Assembly: GCA_017303395.1 (NCBI GenBank)
Contig: JAFLBN010000001.1
Coordinates: forward strand, 372,001 to 436,000
DNA length: 64,000 bases
Direction of reading: 5' to 3'
Source: Chitinophagales bacterium
GTDB lineage: Bacteria; Bacteroidota; Bacteroidia; Chitinophagales; Chitinophagaceae
Of the stretch, positions 8,282 through 16,732 are shown piece after piece (positions within the stretch are counted from its first letter, which is position 1; each line of letters opens with the position of its first letter). The position numbers and the translations under genes were made by a program. Under the pieces are notes generated by a model. It searched no databases. It saw only the letters and a list, made by a program, of their open reading frames with translations, and had not been told where the DNA came from.

Positions 8282-9778
8282 TTAGGCAAAGAAGCCGTGA
8301 ATAAACCATTTGGGTTCATGACTGCGATAGTGTCCTAAACGAAACACCCAATAACGTGCGCCTTTTTCATCTTCGACACAGTAATAGTCACGATATAAAC
8401 CTTGCTCAATCCACCATTCCTGTTCAATGCGTTCAGGACCATCGGCTTTTTTTATACGATGTAAATTGCCTTTGTGTTTAAACAGGATGGGCGGATAATC
8501 GGGCATGGCAACTGTCACATCAATTAATTCAGGATCACGCAGCAAATGCACCGGGCGAGGCAATTCACTCTGCCAAGTTGTTGTGGCTTCTTCTTCAAGT
8601 GATTTCGCTTCTTTATATGAACGCTCTGGCCAGTGATGTTCATCAGGCAGGTAGCGGTGTATCGTGTGCATACCGACTTTTACTGCGATGCGGTCAAGTA
8701 GTTCCGCAAGCTCCTTTTGGCGATTGTAACTGAAATTCCAGATTGCCTCCTGATTGCTGGATAATGGCTCAACAACTGGTGCCTCTAGCACAAAGAGTTC
8801 AATCCCCAGGGCGGGCATGATTTGCCCGATTTTGATTTCAAAGAGTTTGAAAAGATGCGCGGCATTGCGTGATGCTCTTGCAGTGCCAATATCAATGCTC
8901 TGAATAATGTTGTCTATCCGATAGCATTTAAAAACTGCTTTACGCAATCCCTTTTCTTCGGCTGTAAGGCGCTTGCAGAGTTTGTCCAATAGTTCACGCA
9001 AGGCATATTCGATTGCTGTTGCGGTTCTTACAGGTTCAAGGCTTGGCAGTCGTTCCAAAAATGCTTCTATTGGTTTTACGGGAGTAAGCATTTCAATCTC
9101 CTGGCCTAAGGCTTTATCCAATTGTGATAGCAAGGTCTGACCGAAGCGTCTGCGCAAGGCTGACCGAGGCATTGTCATAAACTTACCTATCTCGGTCAGT
9201 CCTAGCTTTTCCAGCCGGTCAGTCGTTGCGGTATCCAGTCTAAGGGCGGCAGGTGGTAGCAGCTTTAGCGCTTCGACCTGACCGCCTGGCTCTATAACGG
9301 GGTTTAGATGCCCATAGCGAGCGATTGCCCAAGCGCAGCCTACGGTATCAGCCATACCTGGCCGGACCGTATAGCCGAAGGCTTTTAAGCGTCCTAACAG
9401 GTCTTTGAGATAAGGCACCTCACCTTCCCAAAGGTGGGTGCAGCCGCTAGCGTCTAAAATCAGCCCATCAGGCGGGTCTATTGCGGCTATGGGTGTATAA
9501 CGAATGCACCATTCGGCAAGGGCAGTTAGCAGGGTAATATCTTTCCCATGCTGGTCGTCAAAGACCTGCAAACTGGGCAGGATGGCTCTGCCATCGGCAA
9601 CCACCATTCCTGTAGAAATGCCGCTGGCTGCAGCAATGGGGTTAACAGCTTTTACGACCATTCGCCCCCTTTCGGGTGCGGCAAATACGAATGGCACGTC
9701 TTTGAGTTCCGGTCTACGGCGGGTTAGCCAGTCCGTAGTCAAATGACGGAACCATATTGAGACAAAACGCTTGGACAT
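8282..9778 (-). CDS. imuB: Y-family polymerase-like protein ImuB
   Basis: A 498-residue DinB/UmuC-fold protein. The palm/finger region spans about 1-240 and the little-finger and long C-terminal tail follow. The acidic catalytic residues of active Y-family polymerases are absent: the first motif reads IWFRHLTTDW, and the second region reads DPPDGLILDASG where DinB has an SxDE motif. ImuB is known as an inactive polymerase acting as the hub that links ImuA, DnaE2 and the beta clamp. It lies 2 bases after imuA and 11 before dnaE2, so the three are one transcript. Confidence 0.93.
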   Translation of the reverse strand: MSKRFVSIWFRHLTTDWLTRRRPELKDVPFVFAAPERGRMVVKAVNPIAAASGISTGMVVADGRAILPSLQVFDDQHGKDITLLTALAEWCIRYTPIAAIDPPDGLILDASGCTHLWEGEVPYLKDLLGRLKAFGYTVRPGMADTVGCAWAIARYGHLNPVIEPGGQVEALKLLPPAALRLDTATTDRLEKLGLTEIGKFMTMPRSALRRRFGQTLLSQLDKALGQEIEMLTPVKPIEAFLERLPSLEPVRTATAIEYALRELLDKLCKRLTAEEKGLRKAVFKCYRIDNIIQSIDIGTARASRNAAHLFKLFEIKIGQIMPALGIELFVLEAPVVEPLSSNQEAIWNFSYNRQKELAELLDRIAVKVGMHTIHRYLPDEHHWPERSYKEAKSLEEEATTTWQSELPRPVHLLRDPELIDVTVAMPDYPPILFKHKGNLHRIKKADGPERIEQEWWIEQGLYRDYYCVEDEKGARYWVFRLGHYRSHEPKWFIHGFFA

Positions 9779-9780
9779 GA

Positions 9781-10539
9781 TTAAGCTGTTTTGCGTGTTT
9801 GAATTTCGGTAGCGACTTCTTGTGGGCTAAGATGCTGAAAGCCTTGTTTCGACCATTCTATGTCCCAGGCGCTGGGTCTGCCATTACGGACTTTAGATAA
9901 TTCAACATGCCATCTGGAAAATCCGACACCTGGCAAGGTGGGATGGTCGCTTGCAAGCGAGGCAATTTTCCAACGCGCTGCACATGCAAGCGTGTTTTCG
10001 CTGCGAGGGTTATAGCGATGCAATAAGCCAGTGACATTGCTTTGCTCAACAGCAAGTTGCAAGCGGCGGGAATCGTTAAAACTGATTTCGCTAAGTTCTC
10101 CGATAACCAATGTTAAAGACTGACATTTCAATGCTTCTTCTACTGCCCATAGCACGTCCTTTTGTTTTGCAAGGTCGATACATATCACACGCGCAGCATC
10201 TATGCCATATTGCTTTAATGATGGGGGGTAAAGTGTGCGTCTTGTACTGATCCAAAGGCATGAGCCGTGCTGCTGCATAAGACGCCCAGCCAGGGCAATC
10301 ATAAAGCCTGACGTTGCAGCGGCATTGGGTGTTTGATAACTGATAAACTCATGAACGGCACCTGTAGGAAAGGTGCTTTCAGGGAAAGCTTTAGCAATCG
10401 GACCAAGCCCCAAATCAGATACTTCTGATTTAGGTTTTCTGAATCGTTGCAAGGCGAAAACTTCTTCTTGCAGTTGCTGTATAAGCCCAGATTTGTTGGA
10501 CGGGCTGCCGATAGTTGCGATTGCTTTTGCACGTTCCAT
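9781..10539 (-). CDS. imuA: ImuA, RecA-like mutasome protein
   Basis: A 252-residue ImuA-family protein with a RecA-like core (about 60-215): GAVHEFISYQTPNAAATSGF takes the place of the P-loop, and a clear Walker A GK(T/S) is missing, as is common in ImuA. The start at 10539 (MERAKAIATIG) is preferred over 10578 because a TAATTTTG promoter box lies between them (10571-10564), about 25 bases upstream of the chosen ATG. It is the first gene of the mutagenesis operon and is presumably induced by DNA damage. Confidence 0.9.
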   Translation of the reverse strand: MERAKAIATIGSPSNKSGLIQQLQEEVFALQRFRKPKSEVSDLGLGPIAKAFPESTFPTGAVHEFISYQTPNAAATSGFMIALAGRLMQQHGSCLWISTRRTLYPPSLKQYGIDAARVICIDLAKQKDVLWAVEEALKCQSLTLVIGELSEISFNDSRRLQLAVEQSNVTGLLHRYNPRSENTLACAARWKIASLASDHPTLPGVGFSRWHVELSKVRNGRPSAWDIEWSKQGFQHLSPQEVATEIQTRKTA

Positions 10540-10558
10540 AGGTTTATGATTTGAACAC

Positions 10559-10606
10559 TTGTACAAAATTAAAGTCATTTTTTAGATATTTTTGTACATT
10601 TGTATC
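10559..10606 (-). promoter_or_regulatory. imuA promoter with GTAC-type operator candidates
   Basis: On the minus strand a TAATTTTG box (10571-10564) fits the Bacteroidota -7 element for imuA. The palindrome TTGTACAA overlaps it (10559-10566), and a related TTTGTAC-A-TTTGTATC tandem lies at 10591-10606, where the -33 element would be. Two related motifs covering both promoter elements suggest repression, probably a damage-responsive one, but no known box sequence was matched. Confidence 0.45.
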
Positions 10607-10673
10607 AATTATTGGTTAGTAGACATCAAAATGCCCGCCGGACGGGAACAATATTTTTAAAGTAAATTGAAGT

Positions 10674-10916
10674 ATGGAAGAGTTTGTAGGGTATATAAAC
10701 TATGACGGGAAAAATTATGCAGTCAATATTCTGCCTTTGTACAATGAAATCCTGGGCGAAACGAATTATGAGGTTTCCTATCCGGGTTTTGATCCATTCA
10801 TCATGGTATGGGAACACAATCTAAATCCCGGTTTCAAAATTCAGGGTGTTGCGCCTTATGCAGCGCATGAAATGAAAGAAGCTATTTCTATCGTGATTGA
10901 GCAACATTACAATTAA
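10674..10916 (+). CDS. Hypothetical 80-residue protein
   Basis: A small soluble acidic protein (MEEFVGYINYDGK...) that I do not recognise. It lies five bases before the DUF3800-like gene on the same strand, so they are likely co-expressed, and it is divergent from imuA. The sequence is rich in aromatic residues (Tyr, Phe, Trp) and has no membrane segment or metal motif. An antidote-like or accessory role beside the larger gene is possible but unsupported. Confidence 0.6.
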   Translation: MEEFVGYINYDGKNYAVNILPLYNEILGETNYEVSYPGFDPFIMVWEHNLNPGFKIQGVAPYAAHEMKEAISIVIEQHYN

Positions 10917-10921
10917 ACAAC

Positions 10922-12091
10922 ATGGAAATTTTTGCGTACGCAGACGAAACGATATTTGAAATAAACAAAAAGGAAAATATACAGGCTGTAGGTTACGGAG
11001 TGTTTATAAGTAAAGTTCCTATTAATCAGAATGTAATCACGGAAGCGTTAGACAATCTGGCAAAAGACCCAGACTTCCTGCATAAGTTTGATACCCGCAC
11101 CTTAAGCAATGGCTACTTCCATGCTTCTGACGATAGTGGGAACGCACATTCACACCTTTGCAATTCAATAAACAATAATGTCAAAGGAGAATTTAGTTTT
11201 AGTTACCGTACTTATTCAAGCAACCAACCAATTCAAAAAAGCAGACAAGAACGATATTTAGACAGTTGCCTTAATGGTTCCAGTATAGAATTTTTTAATT
11301 CTCTTGATAAAGTAAACTTAATAATTGAGGGAAGAAGCCAAATAAGTCAACACAGTGTAAATCAATGGAGAGACAAAGTTTATACACTTTTTGAAGGTAT
11401 ATCACACGACCTACCTTCAATGAAAACCTTTTTTCCTAAAATTGATATTACAATAGAAAACAAAAATAATCCAGGACTTCAAGTTGTAGATTTTCTATCC
11501 TGGGCGACTGCCCGAACATTACGCCAACCACACTCTGAAAAATTTGAGGATTGGTTCAAACGTATAAAATTTTGGGCCTCAACAAAGGATACGACAGAGA
11601 ATGTTTCGCAAAAAAATATTACAGGCATATTAAACCAAATGCCTTCAATGCATTCAACATCCTATCCGCTTCCTTTTGTAAAATCACAAACATCGGAAGA
11701 TGTTATCCAATCATACATAGTTATTGAACGCTTTATCCGATGCCTAGAAGAAAGTGATTTCAATCCATCCAATATTCATTTATGGAATGATTTGCTCAAG
11801 GCTAAAAAGATTTGCAACGGACTAGATTTTTTTAAGGGTGACCAGTTGCAGCTTATAGGCAAAGTATTTATTCGATTGTTTGATAGCTTACCAATTTATT
11901 CAAACATAGATAATGCTGACCAAGAAAGCTGGAAGGCACTTTTTTATGCCAAGCATATAGCAACACTACTAGTTAGAAACGATCAAATCCACATGAATAG
12001 GACACAAGGACACATTCAAAGGTGGCGCCATCATATGTTGAGCTATGAAATGGAGCATTATATAGAGTTAGTACAACCACAAAAGGTCTAA
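10922..12091 (+). CDS. DUF3800-like protein, possible RNase H-fold nuclease
   Basis: A 389-residue protein. The N-terminal part shows the DUF3800 pattern: an acidic YADET strand at 6-10, HASDDSGNAH at about 74-83, and NNPGLQVVDFLSWA at about 180-195, which resembles the conserved GLQ-AD motif. DUF3800 proteins are thought to have an RNase H-like fold and often occur in mobile or defence islands. Residues ~240-389 form an extra helical region I cannot assign. The gene overlaps the convergent SRAP gene by 4 bases. Function is unknown. Confidence 0.6.
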   Translation: MEIFAYADETIFEINKKENIQAVGYGVFISKVPINQNVITEALDNLAKDPDFLHKFDTRTLSNGYFHASDDSGNAHSHLCNSINNNVKGEFSFSYRTYSSNQPIQKSRQERYLDSCLNGSSIEFFNSLDKVNLIIEGRSQISQHSVNQWRDKVYTLFEGISHDLPSMKTFFPKIDITIENKNNPGLQVVDFLSWATARTLRQPHSEKFEDWFKRIKFWASTKDTTENVSQKNITGILNQMPSMHSTSYPLPFVKSQTSEDVIQSYIVIERFIRCLEESDFNPSNIHLWNDLLKAKKICNGLDFFKGDQLQLIGKVFIRLFDSLPIYSNIDNADQESWKALFYAKHIATLLVRNDQIHMNRTQGHIQRWRHHMLSYEMEHYIELVQPQKV

Positions 12092-12846
12092 TTTTGTAAA
12101 GCTGGAAGCTCCATGTATTCAAATGGCTCAGTTGGGTCGTCCATTATTCTGAAATCTTTGTTGATTGGGTACGCAGCCATTTCTGTTGAGGGAAACTGAT
12201 ACGTTGCAATCTGTGTGATGCGTTCATCGGACAAACCAGGTTGCAGCCATTCAATCGCTAAATCTTCGGGCAGGATTGTCGGCATCCTCATTTTAGTATT
12301 GTGTACCTGCGCCATCAGGCTATTTGCTGCGGTTGTTACTACTGCAAAGGTGTCAATTAATTCTCCAGTTGCTTCAATCCCCTGATCTATCCACGGATTC
12401 CAGATACCAGCCATGAAAAAATATTCACGGTTAGGTAATGATATATAGTGCGGATATTTGAGTGGTTTCTTTGCACCCTCTGGCTTGAACTCACGCCATT
12501 CATAAAACCCAGACGATAACACAAGACACCTGCGTTTGCGGGTTGCATCTGCATACATTCGGCTTTTAAATAGGTCTTCCCCTTTGGCATTCATCGTAAT
12601 GTATTTCTTACGGAACTCGCCCAGATCTTCAGCTTTCTTTACGAACTCCGGCAGGAACTCCCAATGCGCCAATTTGATTTCAAAATCATGTGCCCCGTTT
12701 AGTGGCTTTATGATGGGATAATCACCGTAATTGAAGCCATTTACAAGCGTCATATCGGACTGAATAAATTGCCTGATGTCCTTTTCCATGCGCATCAGTT
12801 CGATGTATTCCAGTTTGTTGACTTTGATCCCGTTATAGTAGCACAT
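12088..12846 (-). CDS. SOS response-associated peptidase (SRAP/HMCES/YedK)
   Basis: A 252-residue SRAP protein, which shields abasic sites in single-stranded DNA by a covalent link through its N-terminal cysteine. Cys2 directly follows Met1 (MCYYNG), as required for the thiazolidine crosslink. The conserved GFYEW (catalytic Glu) and VHNTKMRMP (His) motifs are present. Its start is two bases from the stop of the 96-residue gene upstream, forming an operon. SRAP genes commonly cluster with ImuAB/DnaE2, and together they form the element's damage-tolerance set. Confidence 0.93.
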   Translation of the reverse strand: MCYYNGIKVNKLEYIELMRMEKDIRQFIQSDMTLVNGFNYGDYPIIKPLNGAHDFEIKLAHWEFLPEFVKKAEDLGEFRKKYITMNAKGEDLFKSRMYADATRKRRCLVLSSGFYEWREFKPEGAKKPLKYPHYISLPNREYFFMAGIWNPWIDQGIEATGELIDTFAVVTTAANSLMAQVHNTKMRMPTILPEDLAIEWLQPGLSDERITQIATYQFPSTEMAAYPINKDFRIMDDPTEPFEYMELPALQN

Positions 12847-12848
12847 AT

Positions 12849-13139
12849 TTAGAACAGCGTTTTTTGTTTGGTCGTCATTTTATCATCAATGAGCTTGCCG
12901 ATTGCTTCGGCCAGCTTCTGGTTGCCCTGTGGCATGGAAGTCCAAAACTCCGTGCCGTTTGGCTTAAATGTTTTCGTGACGATAAGCTGCATCTGTGGCA
13001 GACCTACTGCAAACAAAACCCTGTTTTGAAAGGTGTACGGTTGGACATTAACGTCCTGTCCGTTATAGGTTATTGAGAATGTTTCTCCATATTTCTCCAC
13101 AAAGACAAAGATACCAAACAATGCCTTTGTCGAAACCAA
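12849..13139 (-). CDS. Hypothetical 96-residue protein upstream of SRAP
   Basis: A small protein with alternating beta-type segments (ITYNGQDVNVQPYTFQNRVLFAV, MQLIVTKTF) and a lysine-rich C-terminus. I do not recognise a family. Two bases separate it from the SRAP gene, so the two are co-transcribed. It could be a small accessory of the SRAP/mutasome set; nothing in the sequence shows a catalytic site. Confidence 0.65.
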   Translation of the reverse strand: MVSTKALFGIFVFVEKYGETFSITYNGQDVNVQPYTFQNRVLFAVGLPQMQLIVTKTFKPNGTEFWTSMPQGNQKLAEAIGKLIDDKMTTKQKTLF

Positions 13140-13197
13140 TTATTGCAGGTTAAAAATATTTGTCTCTAAATATGAGATTATTAATAGTCGCAAAGAA

Positions 13198-13461
13198 TTA
13201 ATCACCCAAAGACTTTAAAGTATCTATGATCTTTTGCAAAAGTTCATGATTGATCTGTTTATCACTTATACTATTGGTACTCTCAAGCACTCGATAGTTT
13301 TGTTCTTCATCACGTTCAATTATTAATACCGCTTGATCTACCTCGATGTGCATTTGATATGTGTAACCGTAACGCACTAATTTCATCGCAAACTCATAGT
13401 CTATGCCATAAAACCTGACGGGCAACTTCAAAATTTCATCCACAAAGTCAAATGTCGGCAA
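13198..13461 (-). CDS. Hypothetical 87-residue protein
   Basis: A small acidic protein beginning MPTFDFVDEILKLPV with several predicted strands followed by a C-terminal helix (NHELLQKIIDTLKSL). No family is recognised. It follows the UvrD-like helicase gene by 21 bases on the same strand, so it is probably in that operon. Confidence 0.6.
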   Translation of the reverse strand: MPTFDFVDEILKLPVRFYGIDYEFAMKLVRYGYTYQMHIEVDQAVLIIERDEEQNYRVLESTNSISDKQINHELLQKIIDTLKSLGD

Positions 13462-13482
13462 TTCTATGGATATACAGTAATG

Positions 13483-15045
13483 CTATGCTTCCTGAACCTC
13501 CGATACTAAATACAAATGTTGTTTTGTACGCGTTATTGCTACATACTTCAGATTGTTTTCCTGAGTAAACTGCCAGTCCTTTTGTTTCTTCCACTTTAAA
13601 GGCATCTTTTCGTAATGCAGAATGAAAACTCTGTCTTCTTCCAGTCCTTTTGTTTTGTGAATTGTACTTAGAGTGATAACTGTACTTTCATCACTAAAAA
13701 GGTTATCTAACTCTGCTCTAAACTCTGGTGCACTTTTGCAATTATACGAGACGAAACAAGCGGCAATACTTTCAACCTGATCGATAAAATCTTCAACCTG
13801 TTGCTCATTATCGGGCTTTTGATTTAGCTTATTTATTCGTTCGATCTTGATTTTTTCAAGAAAGTCAAGAAACTGTGTAAAATCAAATCCGTCTTCAGCC
13901 TCAACATCTTTTACAATTTTGATCAATGCTTTACCAATGTCCTTACCTTTAATTCTCGCCTGCTTTTTGTTAGAGAGTAACTTAAAGCAAAGTTTCACAA
14001 GAGGTGCAGTACTCCTGCAAAGTATTAGATCACCATCTTTTACATGGCTTAAAATTGCGTCTTCTTTTATTTCTGTTATTTCGCCATCAATACAACCTGG
14101 GCGTGGCTCAATCTGCTCAACAATCGTTTTTGCAAGACCGACTATTTTTGCTGGACATCTATAGCATATTGAAAGTGGAAACTCTTGTGCATTAGTTTTG
14201 ACCTTGATATTAGAGAATGCATTACTATCTGCACCAGAAAAACCATATATCGCTTGCTTTGGATCACCCACAAATAAAAGCCGAGTGTTTTCACCGACCA
14301 TTTTATTAACTAAATGCAGTTGAGAGGCATTCAAATCTTGAGCTTCGTCAATTAAAACCCAATGGAATTTCGGCGGTTTCAAATTCCATTTGAATGTCAG
14401 CCAAAGCATGTCAGTAAAATCAATAGTGTTACTTTCTAATGCATCAGACTCGCCCATGTCAAGAATATGCTTAACGTAGTCTTTTATTTTGGGTAAAGGC
14501 ACAGGACAATCTATTGAAAAGTGCTCTGCCAGGTTCTCCAACTCTTCAAGAGATTCAGGATCAGCAAGAGTTGTTCTGCAAAAATCTGTAAGTGTCTGAA
14601 GTTGATTCCTTATTTCCTCAACTAAAGGGGGAGCATCTGGCAGATCAACATCACTATTAAAATCAAATGCTTTGAGTTTATTATCATAGATCGTTTCAAG
14701 CTGCTCATGTATTGATTTAGCGATTGTGCGACAATAGGCTCGATATTTATTTGAGATTGGCTTTATCGTGGTCAGTCCTAAATGCTTAAGAAGACATTCT
14801 CGACCTATAGAATGCATCGTTCGACAAATCGTCTTTTTAGGAAGCCTTGAGCGCAATGTTCCAACTATATGTGTATTAAATGCAGCAAACAATACATTAT
14901 CGGAGTCTATTAGCTTGCTAGCTTCGACTAACGTTGTTGTTTTCCCTGATCCTGCAACAGCATTAATTATTGCATTGCCAGTGCCATTAGAAACCCAGTC
15001 AAAAATCGCACTTTGATATACCGATGGTTGAAATTCCGAACTCAT
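13483..15045 (-). CDS. UvrD/Rep-like superfamily 1 DNA helicase
   Basis: A 520-residue ATP-dependent helicase. The Walker A motif is AVAGSGKTTT (about 30-39), motif II is LIDEAQDLNASQ (about 233-244), GDPKQAIYGFSGA is motif III, and the C-terminal motifs include TIHKTKGLE and YVAITRTKQHLYLV. It is shorter than UvrD (about 700 residues), lacking some accessory subdomains, as in many element-borne helicases. Possible roles are replication fork repair or defence. It stands beside SRAP and the mutasome, which favours a DNA-damage role. Confidence 0.9.
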   Translation of the reverse strand: MSSEFQPSVYQSAIFDWVSNGTGNAIINAVAGSGKTTTLVEASKLIDSDNVLFAAFNTHIVGTLRSRLPKKTICRTMHSIGRECLLKHLGLTTIKPISNKYRAYCRTIAKSIHEQLETIYDNKLKAFDFNSDVDLPDAPPLVEEIRNQLQTLTDFCRTTLADPESLEELENLAEHFSIDCPVPLPKIKDYVKHILDMGESDALESNTIDFTDMLWLTFKWNLKPPKFHWVLIDEAQDLNASQLHLVNKMVGENTRLLFVGDPKQAIYGFSGADSNAFSNIKVKTNAQEFPLSICYRCPAKIVGLAKTIVEQIEPRPGCIDGEITEIKEDAILSHVKDGDLILCRSTAPLVKLCFKLLSNKKQARIKGKDIGKALIKIVKDVEAEDGFDFTQFLDFLEKIKIERINKLNQKPDNEQQVEDFIDQVESIAACFVSYNCKSAPEFRAELDNLFSDESTVITLSTIHKTKGLEEDRVFILHYEKMPLKWKKQKDWQFTQENNLKYVAITRTKQHLYLVSEVQEA

Positions 15046-15363
15046 TTTGCGTCATTGGTGATATCAACAAATTAAAAACAACCAATGGGGTTACAAAGAA
15101 TCGAGGTGAAATTTTTGTAATTTTACTTTGAAACAAATTTTTGAGCATGATTTAATATAGGTGTGACAACATAAACATATAAAGCGTTTACAGCTTTTTT
15201 CCATCCCGAAACTTGCGAACTTCAAAAACTGGAAAAAATGCGTAAGACGCGCCGCTACGGCGTGGACTTATTCATTTCCAGTGAGGCATCGCAAGTGCCT
15301 GGGATGGGATGTTTAGGATTCACGCCTAATTTTTTCCTGCCAGTCACACTTAAAAAAGATGCA
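15046..15363. other. 318-base intergenic region
   Basis: This lies between the divergent helicase gene and the secreted-protein gene. It must contain both promoters, but I see no convincing -7/-33 pair. An open reading frame extends upstream of the chosen start of the next gene (to 15238), but its first 42 residues lack any secretion or conserved signature, so I treat it as leader sequence. There is no repeat, hairpin or RNA gene that I can support. Confidence 0.4.
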
Positions 15364-15903
15364 ATGAAAAAACTACTGGTGAAAGGCTTAACCATGATAA
15401 GCCTATTGTTTGCGCCTGTTTGCTTGTTGGCACAACACCCATGCAAATACGTCAAGCCGCAAAAGGATCAATTCACAAATGAAACCTACAACATGGCCAA
15501 AATGGCTATTGGTGCACCGATGGCAATGCGGGAATTAATCATCTATGAAACAAACGGCAAATTCAATGTTGGGTTACGAATGACCTTCAACACTGACTTC
15601 CCTGAAGTGGCGTTCAAAAAGGGTGATAAAGTAAGTATTAAACTAGCGAACGGTGAAGTCTTAGCGATTACTTCAGAAAAAGACCTGCCACCTACAACTA
15701 TTCGCGTGTTAGATGTGCCGCTTCGCCAATGGTATATCAATCAGCAAGTATCAAGAGCGGTATTTGAAAAGCTGTCTGCCTCGACCATTACCGCCGTTCG
15801 AGTGAGGTTGAACGAAGCCGATCATGACCTGCAAGGTGTCAAGGAAAAGCAAGCAGAGAAAATCATGGAAACAGTAAAATGCCTATTGGAAAACACTAAA
15901 TAA
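15364..15903 (+). CDS. Secreted hypothetical protein
   Basis: A 179-residue protein with a clear Sec signal peptide: MKKLLVKG, a hydrophobic core, and a cleavage region ending VCLLAQ at about residue 21. The mature part is a soluble alpha/beta domain (about 25-160) followed by a helical C-terminus. The start at 15364 was chosen because the signal peptide begins there. No family is recognised. The small lipoprotein gene follows 6 bases later, so the two are co-transcribed envelope cargo of the element. Confidence 0.75.
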   Translation: MKKLLVKGLTMISLLFAPVCLLAQHPCKYVKPQKDQFTNETYNMAKMAIGAPMAMRELIIYETNGKFNVGLRMTFNTDFPEVAFKKGDKVSIKLANGEVLAITSEKDLPPTTIRVLDVPLRQWYINQQVSRAVFEKLSASTITAVRVRLNEADHDLQGVKEKQAEKIMETVKCLLENTK

Positions 15904-15909
15904 CAACCT

Positions 15910-16455
15910 ATGAAATACGCGATCACATTTATTTGCTTGTTTATTATTGCAAGCTGCACCAAGCCGGAAAACTCCAAACCAACGCCAACGACTCCAGTGT
16001 ATGACGATACAGTGTTGACGGCTGAAAAACTGATTGGAAAATGGGAAGCTATCTATGGGTCACTTGGCGAATATGATTCTGCCTATAACGACATAACAAC
16101 TGATCGATGGGAAAAAGGCTTTGGATATTTCAAGGATAATCAAGGGCCATTCGGTCATTTTTGGGATTCTGCAAGAGATGTCAGTTATCTAATATTCACA
16201 GACGATGGTAGATATTCTCACACAACACCTGATGGCCAACTTGGAAGCTACGTGCTTTCAAGCCTAATTCCCAAAACAGGAAAATGGAAATTTACTGGGA
16301 CGCAACTTGGACTCTCGATGTACAGCGACACCGTTGATGTATTCTTTAAGTACGCGTTCAGAAATTCATCTTTGAATATAGGTCTTGTAGAAACTGACAC
16401 TGCCAGGAACACAACACGCTACTATGAAACAATTATCAAACTTGAAAAGAGATAG
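15910..16455 (+). CDS. Lipocalin-like lipoprotein, hypothetical
   Basis: A 181-residue protein with a lipoprotein signal peptide (lipobox IIASC, modified Cys at about residue 16), a proline/threonine linker and a ~150-residue domain with LIGKWEAIYGS, SYLIFTDDGRYS and TGKWKFTGTQLGLS. The repeated GKW plus beta-strand pattern resembles the lipocalin-like folds common in Bacteroidota lipoproteins. It is probably anchored in the outer membrane or periplasm. Function is unknown; it is co-transcribed with the secreted protein upstream. Confidence 0.75.
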   Translation: MKYAITFICLFIIASCTKPENSKPTPTTPVYDDTVLTAEKLIGKWEAIYGSLGEYDSAYNDITTDRWEKGFGYFKDNQGPFGHFWDSARDVSYLIFTDDGRYSHTTPDGQLGSYVLSSLIPKTGKWKFTGTQLGLSMYSDTVDVFFKYAFRNSSLNIGLVETDTARNTTRYYETIIKLEKR

Positions 16456-16732
16456 TGAAAATTAAGTAGCCATTATATTTGCGCAGTAAAGAATTTTCAT
16501 GGTGATAGGGTTTATAGGGGCTGGCCTTTTCTAGGGCTGGCTTTTAATTTTTTATCCTGTTTGACTTTCTGGCAAACGAAAGAAACCCAGCTTTGCTGGT
16601 ACAATGAGGTTAGACTGAAGTCAAACGGGATAGTCGCGTGCTGCTTTGATGCGCGGCAAATCATCAAGTCAAGAAGGGTAAGGCGCCAGCCTTTTGCTTC
16701 TTACTACACTCATTGCGATGAATTGGAATGTT

